Below are positions 29,627 to 38,975 of a DNA stretch of 64,000 bases, in pieces. Below the pieces are notes generated by a model, which was not told the origin of the DNA, did no database searches, and worked only from the letters and a program-made list of their open reading frames with translations. The first letter of the stretch is position 1. Every line of letters begins with the position of its first letter. A program made the translations under genes and the position numbers. This DNA comes from an uncultured SAR86 cluster bacterium (GTDB lineage: Bacteria > Pseudomonadota > Gammaproteobacteria > Magnimaribacterales > AG-339-G14). Location: contig CACBOY010000002.1 in NCBI GenBank assembly GCA_902540995.1, forward strand, positions 1-64,000, read 5' to 3'.

Positions 29627-30598
29627 ATGAAAATATTAATAAGTTTATTGCTTTCTTTTTTTGCATTTTCATGTGCAATTGAAAAATCAGAAAATACCAT
29701 AGATAAGAAAAGGTTTGTTGATTCTTCGAAGACCGAAAATATTCTGCTCAATAAAGATGTTTTACAAGACTCTTCTTTTATCATCGATAAGTATCCTATT
29801 CTTGGAGAAGTTGAAGTCTTTGATAGTCAAGAAAAAATAACAACACCAAGACCGAAACAACTCTTTTCTGCTGCCTCTCCAAATGAAATTAGACTTCATA
29901 AGCTTGGTGAAATCAGATGGGTTTACTTAGGCCAAGAACCAAGTGCTGCCTGGCCGATGACAATAGGTTTTTTGGAAAATAACAATGATTTGGGTGTAGA
30001 TTCTTTTGACGCTAACTCGGGAACCATAAATTCAAAAATTTTTAAACATGAAAATGTAGATTCAAAATTTGTCTTCAAAATCGAAAGAGGATTGCAACAA
30101 TCAAGTTCTGAAATTTTTGTTTCTCAATTAAAAAGAATAGATAATTCATGGCAAATTATTCCATCTGAAGAGAGTAAGTTAGATGAATTAACTAATGAAT
30201 TCTATGAGTACTTATCGTCTTCTGGCCCATCTACAGGGACTTCGCTAGTTGCTTTAAATTTAAATGCAACAAATAAAACTGAAGTAATTACAGACGACAT
30301 AACCGGCTTATCAAAAATAAAATTAAAAATAAATTTTCCTCGAGCCTGGGCTGCACTAAGAAGATCTCTATTATTTGCTGGCTACAAAATAATTGATGAA
30401 GATAGAAATCAAGGTAAATTTTATTTAGAATATTCCCTAAAGAGATCTTTGCTTGACCGTAGGGCAGATATTACGAGTGTAGAGATCATTGTTAAAGAAC
30501 TGAGCTCTAAAGAGTGTCTAATTTCTACCAGTTTGGATAAAGAAAACCTGGACCTATCAGAAGAGATTATTTCTCAAATTAATCAATCATTGTCATAA
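29627..30598 (+). CDS. bamC: Outer membrane assembly lipoprotein BamC-like
   Basis: Signal peptide with FSCA lipobox; RAWAALRRSLLFAGYKIIDEDRNQGKFYLEY; between dapA and purC. Confidence 0.8.
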   Translation: MKILISLLLSFFAFSCAIEKSENTIDKKRFVDSSKTENILLNKDVLQDSSFIIDKYPILGEVEVFDSQEKITTPRPKQLFSAASPNEIRLHKLGEIRWVYLGQEPSAAWPMTIGFLENNNDLGVDSFDANSGTINSKIFKHENVDSKFVFKIERGLQQSSSEIFVSQLKRIDNSWQIIPSEESKLDELTNEFYEYLSSSGPSTGTSLVALNLNATNKTEVITDDITGLSKIKLKINFPRAWAALRRSLLFAGYKIIDEDRNQGKFYLEYSLKRSLLDRRADITSVEIIVKELSSKECLISTSLDKENLDLSEEIISQINQSLS

Positions 30599-30605
30599 TT
30601 TTTAA

Positions 30606-31319
30606 ATGGAAAAGAAAGAATTACTAACAAAAGGAAAAGCCAAAGAACTTTATAAAACATCAGATGAATCTAAGCTTGTAATGGATTTTACTGATGACAC
30701 CTCTGCATTTGATGGAAAAAAAATTGAACAATTAGCCGGAAAGGGTACTGTCAATAACAGATTCAATAACTTTATTATGAGTCATTTAGACTCCAAAGGC
30801 GTAGCTTGTCATCTTCTAGAAGAACTAAATGATCGCGAGAGCTTGGTTTTGTCTTTAGACATGTTTCCAATTGAATGTGTCGTGAGGAATTATGCTGCAG
30901 GAAGTATTTGTAAGCGCCTTGGTCTTGAGGAGGGAAGGAAATTTGAAAATCCTATCTTCGAATTCTTTTACAAAGATGATGACTTAGGTGATCCAATGAT
31001 AAATGATAATCACATAATATCTTTTGGTTGGGCAGAAGCAGATGATATAGATGCTTTAAAAAAACTCACATTAGAAATTAACGATCATTTAGTAGATTTA
31101 TTTCTTAAAGCGGATCTAATCCTTGTAGACTTCAAATTAGAGTTTGGAAAAAACTCAGGAAAAATATATCTTGGAGATGAATTTACTCCTGATGGTTGTA
31201 GAGTATGGGATAAGGAAACTAAAAAGAAATTAGATAAAGATAGATTTAGACTGGGTCTTGGAGACGTGGTTGAATCTTACCAAGAAATTGCACACAGACT
31301 TGGCGTAAATTTAACTTAA
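30606..31319 (+). CDS. purC: Phosphoribosylaminoimidazole-succinocarboxamide synthase
   Basis: LTKGKAKELYKTSDESKLVMDFTDDTSAFDGKK; VVRNYAAGSICKRLG; LVDFKLEFG. Confidence 0.97.
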   Translation: MEKKELLTKGKAKELYKTSDESKLVMDFTDDTSAFDGKKIEQLAGKGTVNNRFNNFIMSHLDSKGVACHLLEELNDRESLVLSLDMFPIECVVRNYAAGSICKRLGLEEGRKFENPIFEFFYKDDDLGDPMINDNHIISFGWAEADDIDALKKLTLEINDHLVDLFLKADLILVDFKLEFGKNSGKIYLGDEFTPDGCRVWDKETKKKLDKDRFRLGLGDVVESYQEIAHRLGVNLT

Positions 31320-32363
31320 ACCTTTATTTATTTCTTCCAATATTTCGCTGCCAGGACAAAGTTCATCTTGTTCCAGAGTGTTAAGAGGTTTATCAGGCAA
31401 GTCCATTATTTCAGTTAAAGGCTTGCATTTATTGTCTACATAAAGCAATCCGGTGATAATTTTTCCTTCTTTATCTTTTTCCCTAATTAACTCCAAAGAT
31501 TTCCCGGCATCCGTGGGATCAAAATTATGATCTATTTTTTCTAATGACAGTCTTGAGCCATCATGAAGCTTTACTTCTACACTCGAACCGTCATCATAAT
31601 TAGTCTTAATTTCCTCTCCTAGGGGAACAAAATCTGTTTTGCCCATAGCTTCATTGTGATTTCGAATGTAATCGTAACTTTTAGTTGAAGAATCATGATT
31701 ATTGAAGGTCACACAAGGACTAATAATGTCTAAGAGTGCAAAACCTTTATGTTGAATTGCACCCATAATTAAAGGAACCAACTGATCTCTATCTCCAGAA
31801 AAGCTTCTGGCTACATAGGATGCTCCCATCTGTATTGCCATTGAAGTAAGATCAATTGGCGGGAATAAATTATCTTCTCCATATTTATTTTTAGATTCAA
31901 GGTCATTTGTTGCGGAAAATTGTCCTTTTGTTAAACCATATGTTCCATTATTTTCAACAAAATACACCATATTCACTTGTCTTCTTATTGCATGAATAAA
32001 TTGACCTATACCAATTGAAGCACTATCTCCATCTCCCGATACTCCCAAATAAAGGAGATCTTCATTAGCGCAATTTGCTCCTGTTGCTATAGAAGGCATC
32101 CTTCCATGAACAGAATTAAATCCATGAGAAGCATTTAAAAAGTATGCCGGAGCTTTTGAAGAACATCCAATCCCAGACAATTTAGCTACTTTGTATGCTT
32201 CTATATTTAACCTAAAACAGGCTTCAATGATACAAGCGCTTATTGAATCATGGCCACATCCAGCACATAGAGTAGAAACGCCACCTTCATAATCTCTTCT
32301 AGTGAGACCTAACTTATTTTTTTCTAAATTGGGGTGTTTATTTATTGGTTTAAAGTAACTCAT
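31311..32363 (-). CDS. 2-oxoacid:ferredoxin oxidoreductase beta subunit (TPP-binding, KorB-like)
   Basis: STLCAGCGHDSI; SGDGDSASIGIGQFIHAIRRQVNMVYFVENNGTYGLTKGQ. Confidence 0.9.
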   Translation of the reverse strand: MSYFKPINKHPNLEKNKLGLTRRDYEGGVSTLCAGCGHDSISACIIEACFRLNIEAYKVAKLSGIGCSSKAPAYFLNASHGFNSVHGRMPSIATGANCANEDLLYLGVSGDGDSASIGIGQFIHAIRRQVNMVYFVENNGTYGLTKGQFSATNDLESKNKYGEDNLFPPIDLTSMAIQMGASYVARSFSGDRDQLVPLIMGAIQHKGFALLDIISPCVTFNNHDSSTKSYDYIRNHNEAMGKTDFVPLGEEIKTNYDDGSSVEVKLHDGSRLSLEKIDHNFDPTDAGKSLELIREKDKEGKIITGLLYVDNKCKPLTEIMDLPDKPLNTLEQDELCPGSEILEEINKGLS

Positions 32364-34192
32364 GTGATTAATGCCTGTTGTGACTCTCTTTCATATATTT
32401 TCTTAGCAATAAATTTTGCCTGAATTGGATCCCCATTGAACCACACTAGTGATCTAAGTTTTTCTGCTGAAATTCCACCTTCAGCCATTATTAAAGTTCT
32501 CATTTGACTATCCCTATTTTGTTCAATCACATAGATAAGGTCATGATTTTCGATAAATTCCCATACATCTAAATTGAAAGGGAAAGATCTAATTCTCATT
32601 AAATCTACCTCAATGTTATTTTCATTGAGAATATCTTTAGCCTCATACATTGCTGCAGATGTACTTCCATAAAAAATTACTCCAGAACTTCCTTGTTTTT
32701 CAGAAAGATTAATAATTGGATCGGGAACTAATTCAGACGCAGTCCTAAACTTTTTAACCAATCTTGTTAAAGTTTGCTCATTAATATCTCCATTTTCGGT
32801 ATACCTAGCATATTCATCATGAGATGTCCCTCTTGTGAAGAATGCTCCCTTCTCAGGGTGAGTTCCAGGATAGGTTCTATAGCAGATACCATCATCATCA
32901 ACGTCTAAATATCTCCCAAAATTATCCATCTTGTCTAAATCTTCAGCCTTAAGAACTTTTCCTCTGTCATATTTCTGTTCATCGTCCCAGTCAAATTTAT
33001 CTGTAACCCAATCATTCATTCCAATATCTAAATCACTAATTACAAATACAGGAGTTTGTAATCTTTCTGCTAAATTAAAAGCTTCAGCAGAAAATTCAAA
33101 ACACTCCTGAGGATCTTCTGGAAATAAAAGCACATGTTTAGTGTCACCATGTGAAGCATAAGCACAAGAAAGTATATCTGATTGTTGAGTTCTAGTTGGC
33201 ATTCCAGTTGAAGGTCCACCTCTTTGAATATTGAAAATAACAAGAGGTACTTCTGCAAAATAAGCTAAACCTAAAAATTCACTCATTAAGGAAATGCCAG
33301 GGCCGCTTGTTGCAGTGAAGCCTCTTGCGCCATTCCAATTTGCACCTATGGCCATTCCAACTGCAGCTAATTCATCTTCTGCTTGAACACTTATATAATT
33401 ATTTTTACCTGTCTGAGGATCAACCCTATATTTTGAAGCGTATTTTTCAAAGCCTTCAGCAACAGAGGTTGATGGCGTAATTGGATACCAAGAGCAAAAT
33501 GTAGCTCCTCCATAGACCGCTCCCAATCCACATGCGTCATTTCCGGAAACAAGTATTTTATCCTTTAGTTTGTCCTCCCTTTTAACGTTAATTCCTAGCG
33601 GATAAGGTAAATTCTTTAAAACGTAATCTCTTCCAATATTTAAGGCTTTTATATTTGGTTCGATCAGTGCAGGCTTGCTTACAAACTGTTCTGAAATTAA
33701 TTTCTCAAGAACTTCATATTCAATTTCCAAAAGAGGCGATAATGCTCCTACATAGGCAATATTTTTAAATAATGCCCTTTGTTTAGCGTTAGTAAAGGAA
33801 TCTACACAAAGTTGCGTTAAAGGTATTTCGATAACAGTAATGTCATCCCTATTAAAATTTCTTTTCCAAGTAGAATCGTATAAAAGGTAACCACCTTCTG
33901 AAATTTCCTCAACGTCTTGAGTATAAGTTTGGGGATTCATAGCAACAGCAATATCTACACCACCTCTACTTCCTAAGTATCCTTTATTATTTACTCTGAC
34001 TTCAAACCAAGTAGGCAAGCCTTGAATATTTGAAGGAAAAATATTTTTTGGACTAATAGGTATGCCCATCCTAAAGATAGATTTAGCAAACATTTGGTTA
34101 GCACTTGCAGAACCTGTTCCATTTACATTTGCAAATTTAATGACAAAGTCATTAAGCGAATTAATGGGATCAACTTTTACAGGATTTTCCAC
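32360..34192 (-). CDS. 2-oxoacid:ferredoxin oxidoreductase fused gamma-alpha subunit (KorA-like)
   Basis: N-terminal gamma domain (FANVNGTGSASANQMFAKSIFRMG) fused to YPITPSTSVAEGFEKYA ... AVGMAIGANWNGARGFTATSGPGISLMSEFLG. Confidence 0.9.
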   Translation of the reverse strand: MENPVKVDPINSLNDFVIKFANVNGTGSASANQMFAKSIFRMGIPISPKNIFPSNIQGLPTWFEVRVNNKGYLGSRGGVDIAVAMNPQTYTQDVEEISEGGYLLYDSTWKRNFNRDDITVIEIPLTQLCVDSFTNAKQRALFKNIAYVGALSPLLEIEYEVLEKLISEQFVSKPALIEPNIKALNIGRDYVLKNLPYPLGINVKREDKLKDKILVSGNDACGLGAVYGGATFCSWYPITPSTSVAEGFEKYASKYRVDPQTGKNNYISVQAEDELAAVGMAIGANWNGARGFTATSGPGISLMSEFLGLAYFAEVPLVIFNIQRGGPSTGMPTRTQQSDILSCAYASHGDTKHVLLFPEDPQECFEFSAEAFNLAERLQTPVFVISDLDIGMNDWVTDKFDWDDEQKYDRGKVLKAEDLDKMDNFGRYLDVDDDGICYRTYPGTHPEKGAFFTRGTSHDEYARYTENGDINEQTLTRLVKKFRTASELVPDPIINLSEKQGSSGVIFYGSTSAAMYEAKDILNENNIEVDLMRIRSFPFNLDVWEFIENHDLIYVIEQNRDSQMRTLIMAEGGISAEKLRSLVWFNGDPIQAKFIAKKIYERESQQALIT

Positions 34193-36222
34193 TAAGCAAC
34201 TTCCTTGGCTTTAACTCTACTTTTGTTTAAGTTATGCGCTTCAATGTAATTATTTTTTTGTATGTCCCAGGCTCCAGTCGGACACCTTTCTGCACAAAGT
34301 CCACAATGAACGCACATGTCCTCATCTTTGATCATGACCCTTCCAGTGGCTAGTTTTCCTGAAACATAAAGATCTTGATCTAAATTCAAAGCCGGCACTC
34401 TAAGTTTTTCCCTAACCTTTTCTTCAGTATCATTTGTAGTAAATGTAATACAGTCTGTTGGACATATATCAACACAAGCATCACATTCTATACAAAGCTT
34501 CTCTTGAAAAACTGTCTGCATATCGCAATTCAGGCATCTCTGTGCCTCATCGAGTGCGAGTTTCTCATCAAAGCCTAACTCAACTTCCATTTTAAGATCA
34601 TTAAGTGCTTGTTTTAAATCTGCATGAGGAACTTCCAGACGAGCTTCTTGTGAAACGTCGTTATCATACGACCATTCATGAATTCCCATTTTTTGACTTA
34701 CTAAATTTGTAAGAGGCGGGGGCCTATCGAATAGATCAACTTCACTACAAAAATTATCTATGGAAATTGCAGCTTGATGGCCGTGCGCTACAGCCCATAT
34801 GATATTTTCAGGACCCCAGGCAGCATCACCACCAAAAAAGACTTTTGGATGGGAAGACTGCATTGTAGTTTTGTCAACAATAGGACAATCCCATTCATTA
34901 AAATCAATTCCGATATTTTTTTCTATCCATGGAAAAGCATTATCTTGACCTATTGCCAAAAGAACGTCGTCGCACTCAATAATTATTTCTTCGCCAGTAG
35001 GAATCAGCTTTCTTTTGCCATCGGTATATTGAGCTTCCATTTTTTCAAATTTCATTCCCTTAAGCTTGCCTTCATCATCTAGTAAAAATTCTTTTGGAGA
35101 AGTGTTGTCTAGAATAGGAATTCCCTCATCAATAGCTTCTTCTAACTCCCAATCAGATGCTTTCATGTCTGATTTTGGACTTCTAACAGTCACCTTAACG
35201 TCATCTGCTCCTAATCTAATGGCTGTTCTACAACAATCCATAGCTGTATTTCCACCACCAATGACAATTACTTTCTTACCTATTGATTTGGTATGTTCGA
35301 AAGCAATACTAGTTAACCAATCGATTCCAATATGAATATTTTCACTAGCTTCTTTTCTGCCAGGTATTTCAAGATCTTTACCCTTAGGAGCTCCTGTGCC
35401 AACGAATACAGCATCAAAAGAATCTATGACTTTTTCCAGGCTATCGATGTAAGAATTAGTTTTAAGTTCAGCTCCCATTTTTATTATTCTATAAACCTCT
35501 TCGTCTAATACTTCTGCAGGAAGCCTAAATGACGGAATATTAGTTCTCATTAATCCACCAGGTTTATTATCTTTCTCAAAAATAGTAACTTCATATCCGA
35601 GGGGTAATAAGTCTCTGGCCACTGTCAAGGAAGCAGGACCTGCACCAATAAGGCCAATTTTTTTACCATTTTTAACTTTTGGAATATCAGGGAGATAAGG
35701 ATCAATGTCATTCTTATAATCATAAGTGACCCTCTTTAATCTACAGATAGCTACTGGCTTATCGTGAGTTCTCCCTCTACGACATGCAGGTTCACATGGC
35801 CTATCACATGTTCTTCCAAGTATTCCTGGAAATACGTTAGATTCCCAGTTAAGCATGTAAGCATCATCGTATTTTTTTTGAGCAATCAGACGAATATATT
35901 CAGGAACATTGGTGTGAGCAGGACATGCATATTGGCAATCAACTACTTTATGAAAATATTGCGGATCAGAAATATCAGTTTTTTGCATGTGCTCAGTTCC
36001 TCGAAGCACGATACCTTTATCATCTGCATTTACTTTCCTTATTTGAAATTCAGTTTTGAATTCTTCAATAATTTTATCTCTAATAGGTATGGCCTTATCT
36101 AAATCTTTCTCACCAGTAGTTCTTCTTAGATCATAGCCTAATTCACTTCTTAGAGACAAAGGTACAGCAAGTTTCACCCACCATACATTGTTTCTTTTAA
36201 ATAAATATTTTTTATCAGACAT
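34192..36222 (-). CDS. GltD-like FAD/NAD(P)-binding Fe-S oxidoreductase with 2x[4Fe-4S] C-terminus and an integrase-type (DUF6538-like) N-terminal domain
   Basis: CDRPCEPACRRG, GLIGAGPASLTVARDLLPLGYEVTIFEKDNKPGG, VIGGGNTAMDCCRTAIRLGA, CIECDACVDICP and CVHCGLCAERCP; N-terminus YLFKRNNVWWVKLAVPLSLRSELGYDLRRTTGEKDLDKAIPIRDKIIEEFKTEF resembles integrase N-termini. Confidence 0.85.
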   Translation of the reverse strand: MSDKKYLFKRNNVWWVKLAVPLSLRSELGYDLRRTTGEKDLDKAIPIRDKIIEEFKTEFQIRKVNADDKGIVLRGTEHMQKTDISDPQYFHKVVDCQYACPAHTNVPEYIRLIAQKKYDDAYMLNWESNVFPGILGRTCDRPCEPACRRGRTHDKPVAICRLKRVTYDYKNDIDPYLPDIPKVKNGKKIGLIGAGPASLTVARDLLPLGYEVTIFEKDNKPGGLMRTNIPSFRLPAEVLDEEVYRIIKMGAELKTNSYIDSLEKVIDSFDAVFVGTGAPKGKDLEIPGRKEASENIHIGIDWLTSIAFEHTKSIGKKVIVIGGGNTAMDCCRTAIRLGADDVKVTVRSPKSDMKASDWELEEAIDEGIPILDNTSPKEFLLDDEGKLKGMKFEKMEAQYTDGKRKLIPTGEEIIIECDDVLLAIGQDNAFPWIEKNIGIDFNEWDCPIVDKTTMQSSHPKVFFGGDAAWGPENIIWAVAHGHQAAISIDNFCSEVDLFDRPPPLTNLVSQKMGIHEWSYDNDVSQEARLEVPHADLKQALNDLKMEVELGFDEKLALDEAQRCLNCDMQTVFQEKLCIECDACVDICPTDCITFTTNDTEEKVREKLRVPALNLDQDLYVSGKLATGRVMIKDEDMCVHCGLCAERCPTGAWDIQKNNYIEAHNLNKSRVKAKEVA

Positions 36223-36391
36223 TTAATGTGTACCTTATCTTCATCTCACAGCGCTATAGATAAAGAATTATAGTATTTTTAATTAAAAGGTACAATACTA
36301 AGTAATATGTTTATGAAATGTTAGCTTTTAATTAAATGTACCTTTTTAGATTATTGTTTTCGTGGTACCATTCACGCGAAAATTTGATGAA

Positions 36392-37597
36392 ATGAATACT
36401 TATTATTTTGATTATGCTTCTACTACTCCAGTTGATTCATTGGTAGTAGATAAAATGAAAGAATGTTTATCAGTCGACGGAGCCTTTGGTAACTCTGGAT
36501 CTAGATCACATGTTTTTGGCTGGAAAGCTGAAGAATTGGTTGAGGAGGCTCGAGGAAATGTTGCTAATTTAATTAACTGTGATCCCAGAGAAATAATTTG
36601 GACTTCTGGAGCTACTGAATCAGATAACTTAGCAATCAAAGGTGCAGCATATTTTTACTCTGATAAAGGCAAACACATTATTACTTCTAAAATTGAACAC
36701 AAAGCCGTTTTAGATGTATGTAGACAACTTGAAAGCGAATCTTATGAAGTTACTTATTTAGAGCCAAACAATGACGGAATTATTACGCCTGAGTCTGTTG
36801 AGGCGGCCCTAAGAGAGGATACCGTTTTAGTTTCTTTAATGCACATCAATAATGAAATAGGCGTTATAAATGACATTGAGGCCATAGGAAAAATTGTAAA
36901 ACAAAATGGGAGTATTTTTCACGTTGATGCAGCGCAAAGCGCAGGGAAGATACCAATTGATATTGAGAATTTAGAAGTTGATTTAATGTCATTTTCTGCT
37001 CATAAAATATATGGTCCTAAGGGGATTGGAGCGTTATACATCAGAAGGAAGCCTAGGGTACGTCTACAACCTTTATTTCATGGTGGGGGCCAAGAAAGAG
37101 GTATTAGGGCAGGAACTCTCCCAACTCATCAGATTGTTGGAATGGGCGAAGCTTTTAAGCTTGCCAAAGAAAAAATGTCAGAAGATTTTAAAAATCTTTC
37201 TAAATACAGAGATATTTTATGGAACGGATTAAAAGATATGGAAGAAGTTTATATAAATGGAGCGATTGATAATACATTTCCAGGTATTTTTAATATGTCA
37301 TTTAACTTTGTTGAAGGCGAGTCTCTAATAATGGCATTAAAAAATATTGCAGTTTCATCTGGCTCTGCCTGTACATCTGCTAGTCTTGAACCTTCTTATG
37401 TTTTAAGAGCCTTAGGAAGAAAAGATGAACTTGCTCATAGCTCGATACGATTCTCTTTTGGAAGGTTCACAAAGGAACAAGAGGTCAAAGAGACTGTAGA
37501 TCTTGTGAAAGATTCTGTTAACAAACTTAGAGAAATCTCTCCGCTATGGGAAATGTATCAAGATGGCGTAGATTTAGATAAAATAGAGTGGGCATAA
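36392..37597 (+). CDS. iscS: Cysteine desulfurase IscS
   Basis: [52 protein letters not shown]; likely start MNTYYFDYA (track gives 36362). Confidence 0.95.
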   Translation: MNTYYFDYASTTPVDSLVVDKMKECLSVDGAFGNSGSRSHVFGWKAEELVEEARGNVANLINCDPREIIWTSGATESDNLAIKGAAYFYSDKGKHIITSKIEHKAVLDVCRQLESESYEVTYLEPNNDGIITPESVEAALREDTVLVSLMHINNEIGVINDIEAIGKIVKQNGSIFHVDAAQSAGKIPIDIENLEVDLMSFSAHKIYGPKGIGALYIRRKPRVRLQPLFHGGGQERGIRAGTLPTHQIVGMGEAFKLAKEKMSEDFKNLSKYRDILWNGLKDMEEVYINGAIDNTFPGIFNMSFNFVEGESLIMALKNIAVSSGSACTSASLEPSYVLRALGRKDELAHSSIRFSFGRFTKEQEVKETVDLVKDSVNKLREISPLWEMYQDGVDLDKIEWA

Positions 37598-37624
37598 TTT
37601 GAAAATTTTAACTGCGAGGAACTA

Positions 37625-38047
37625 ATGGCTTATTCACAGAAAGTAGTAGATAAATTCGAACAAACACTAAAAAACCCCAAAGAAGCAAGTGTGGGAAGAT
37701 GGAAGCCTGGAGACAAAGACTTTCACAGAGTTGGTACAGGCATAGTTGGCGCTCCTGCTTGTGGAGACGTGATGAAGCTTCAAATTAAATGTGAAAACAT
37801 AGATGGCACTAATAAAATTGTTGATGCCAAGTTCAAGACTTATGGCTGTGGTTCAGCGATTGCCTCAAGCGGAGAGCTTATTGATATGCTTAAAGGAAAA
37901 ACTCTAGAAGAGGCTCAAAACATCTCAAATCAAGAAATCGTGGATATTCTTGAATTACCCGCTATAAAAATTCATTGTAGTGTCCTTGCTGAAGAAGCTA
38001 TCCATAGGGCGATAGATGACTTCAAAAGCAGAAGAAATAATGACTAA
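37625..38047 (+). CDS. iscU: Fe-S scaffold protein IscU
   Basis: VGAPACGDVMKLQIK; FKTYGCGSAIASS; KIHCSVLAEEAIHRAI. Confidence 0.96.
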   Translation: MAYSQKVVDKFEQTLKNPKEASVGRWKPGDKDFHRVGTGIVGAPACGDVMKLQIKCENIDGTNKIVDAKFKTYGCGSAIASSGELIDMLKGKTLEEAQNISNQEIVDILELPAIKIHCSVLAEEAIHRAIDDFKSRRNND

Positions 38048-38775
38048 TGCCAAAAATCAAAGTATTGCCGCATGCTGAAATATGTCCTCAAGGCGCAGAA
38101 TTTGAAGCAGAGTCAGGTATCTCTGTTTGTGAAAATCTTCTTAATCAAGATATAGATCTAGAACATGCCTGTGAACTCTCTTGTGCTTGTACTACTTGTC
38201 ATGTTGTCTTTACAGAAGGTTTTAATTCCTTAAATGATTCTTCAGATGATGAGGAGGATCTATTAGATAAAGCTTGGGGTTTGGAGCCAAGATCAAGATT
38301 AAGTTGTCAGACAATAGTAGAAGACACTGATTTGGAAATTCAAATTCCTAAATACACAATAAATATGGTTTCTGAAAATCACCCAAAGTCTACTAAGACC
38401 TCAACCAAAGAAATTTCTTCAAAAGATTTTGATATTTCTAATACTGCTGCCAATCATTTAACTGAAATGATCAAAGCAAATAATTCATATGGCGTTCGAA
38501 TATCTTTAAAAGATTCGGGCTGCTCAGGCTTTGCGTATCAACTTGATTTAATTGATGAAAAAGACAAAAACGATCTCGCCGGTCTAGTAAATGGAGTAAA
38601 TTTATTTATTCACGATAAAAGTTTTGTATTTCTTAAAGGTACTAAACTTGATTTCGTTAAAAAAAACTTAAACCAAGAATTGGTTTTTTTGAATCCAAAC
38701 GTTTCAGCTGAATGCGGTTGCGGTGAAAGTTTTAATTTTGACAACGAGCTTGTAAAAGATTTATCTAACAACTAA
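38047..38775 (+). CDS. Fusion of [2Fe-2S] ferredoxin (Fdx) and A-type carrier (IscA)
   Basis: Fdx part: HACELSCACTTCHVVF ... RLSCQT; IscA part: LKDSGCSGFAYQLDLI ... VSAECGCGESF; single uninterrupted frame. Confidence 0.88.
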   Translation: MPKIKVLPHAEICPQGAEFEAESGISVCENLLNQDIDLEHACELSCACTTCHVVFTEGFNSLNDSSDDEEDLLDKAWGLEPRSRLSCQTIVEDTDLEIQIPKYTINMVSENHPKSTKTSTKEISSKDFDISNTAANHLTEMIKANNSYGVRISLKDSGCSGFAYQLDLIDEKDKNDLAGLVNGVNLFIHDKSFVFLKGTKLDFVKKNLNQELVFLNPNVSAECGCGESFNFDNELVKDLSNN

Positions 38776-38780
38776 ATACA

Positions 38781-38975
38781 ATGGATTGGTCAGATACCTA
38801 TGACATCGTAGATAGTCTCTGTGAAAAATATCCAAATGAAGAGCCTGAAAAGTTGCTTTTTTTGGATCTAATGAATATGGTTACGTCTCTTGAAGGGTTT
38901 GAAGGAAAGAAAGAGAACTGTAACGAAAGAATTTTGGAAGCTATTCAGGCTATCTGGATAGAGGAGAAAGATTAA
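38781..38975 (+). CDS. iscX: IscX
   Basis: MDWSDTYDIVDSLCEKYPNEEPEKLLFLDLMNMV. Confidence 0.92.
   Translation: MDWSDTYDIVDSLCEKYPNEEPEKLLFLDLMNMVTSLEGFEGKKENCNERILEAIQAIWIEEKD

Noticed and set aside
36025-36222. Possible integrase or mobile-element remnant
   Set aside because: No catalytic R-H-R-Y domain, no att-like direct repeats or tRNA nearby; the domain is in frame with an intact metabolic gene, so it is treated as a fusion, not a mobile element.
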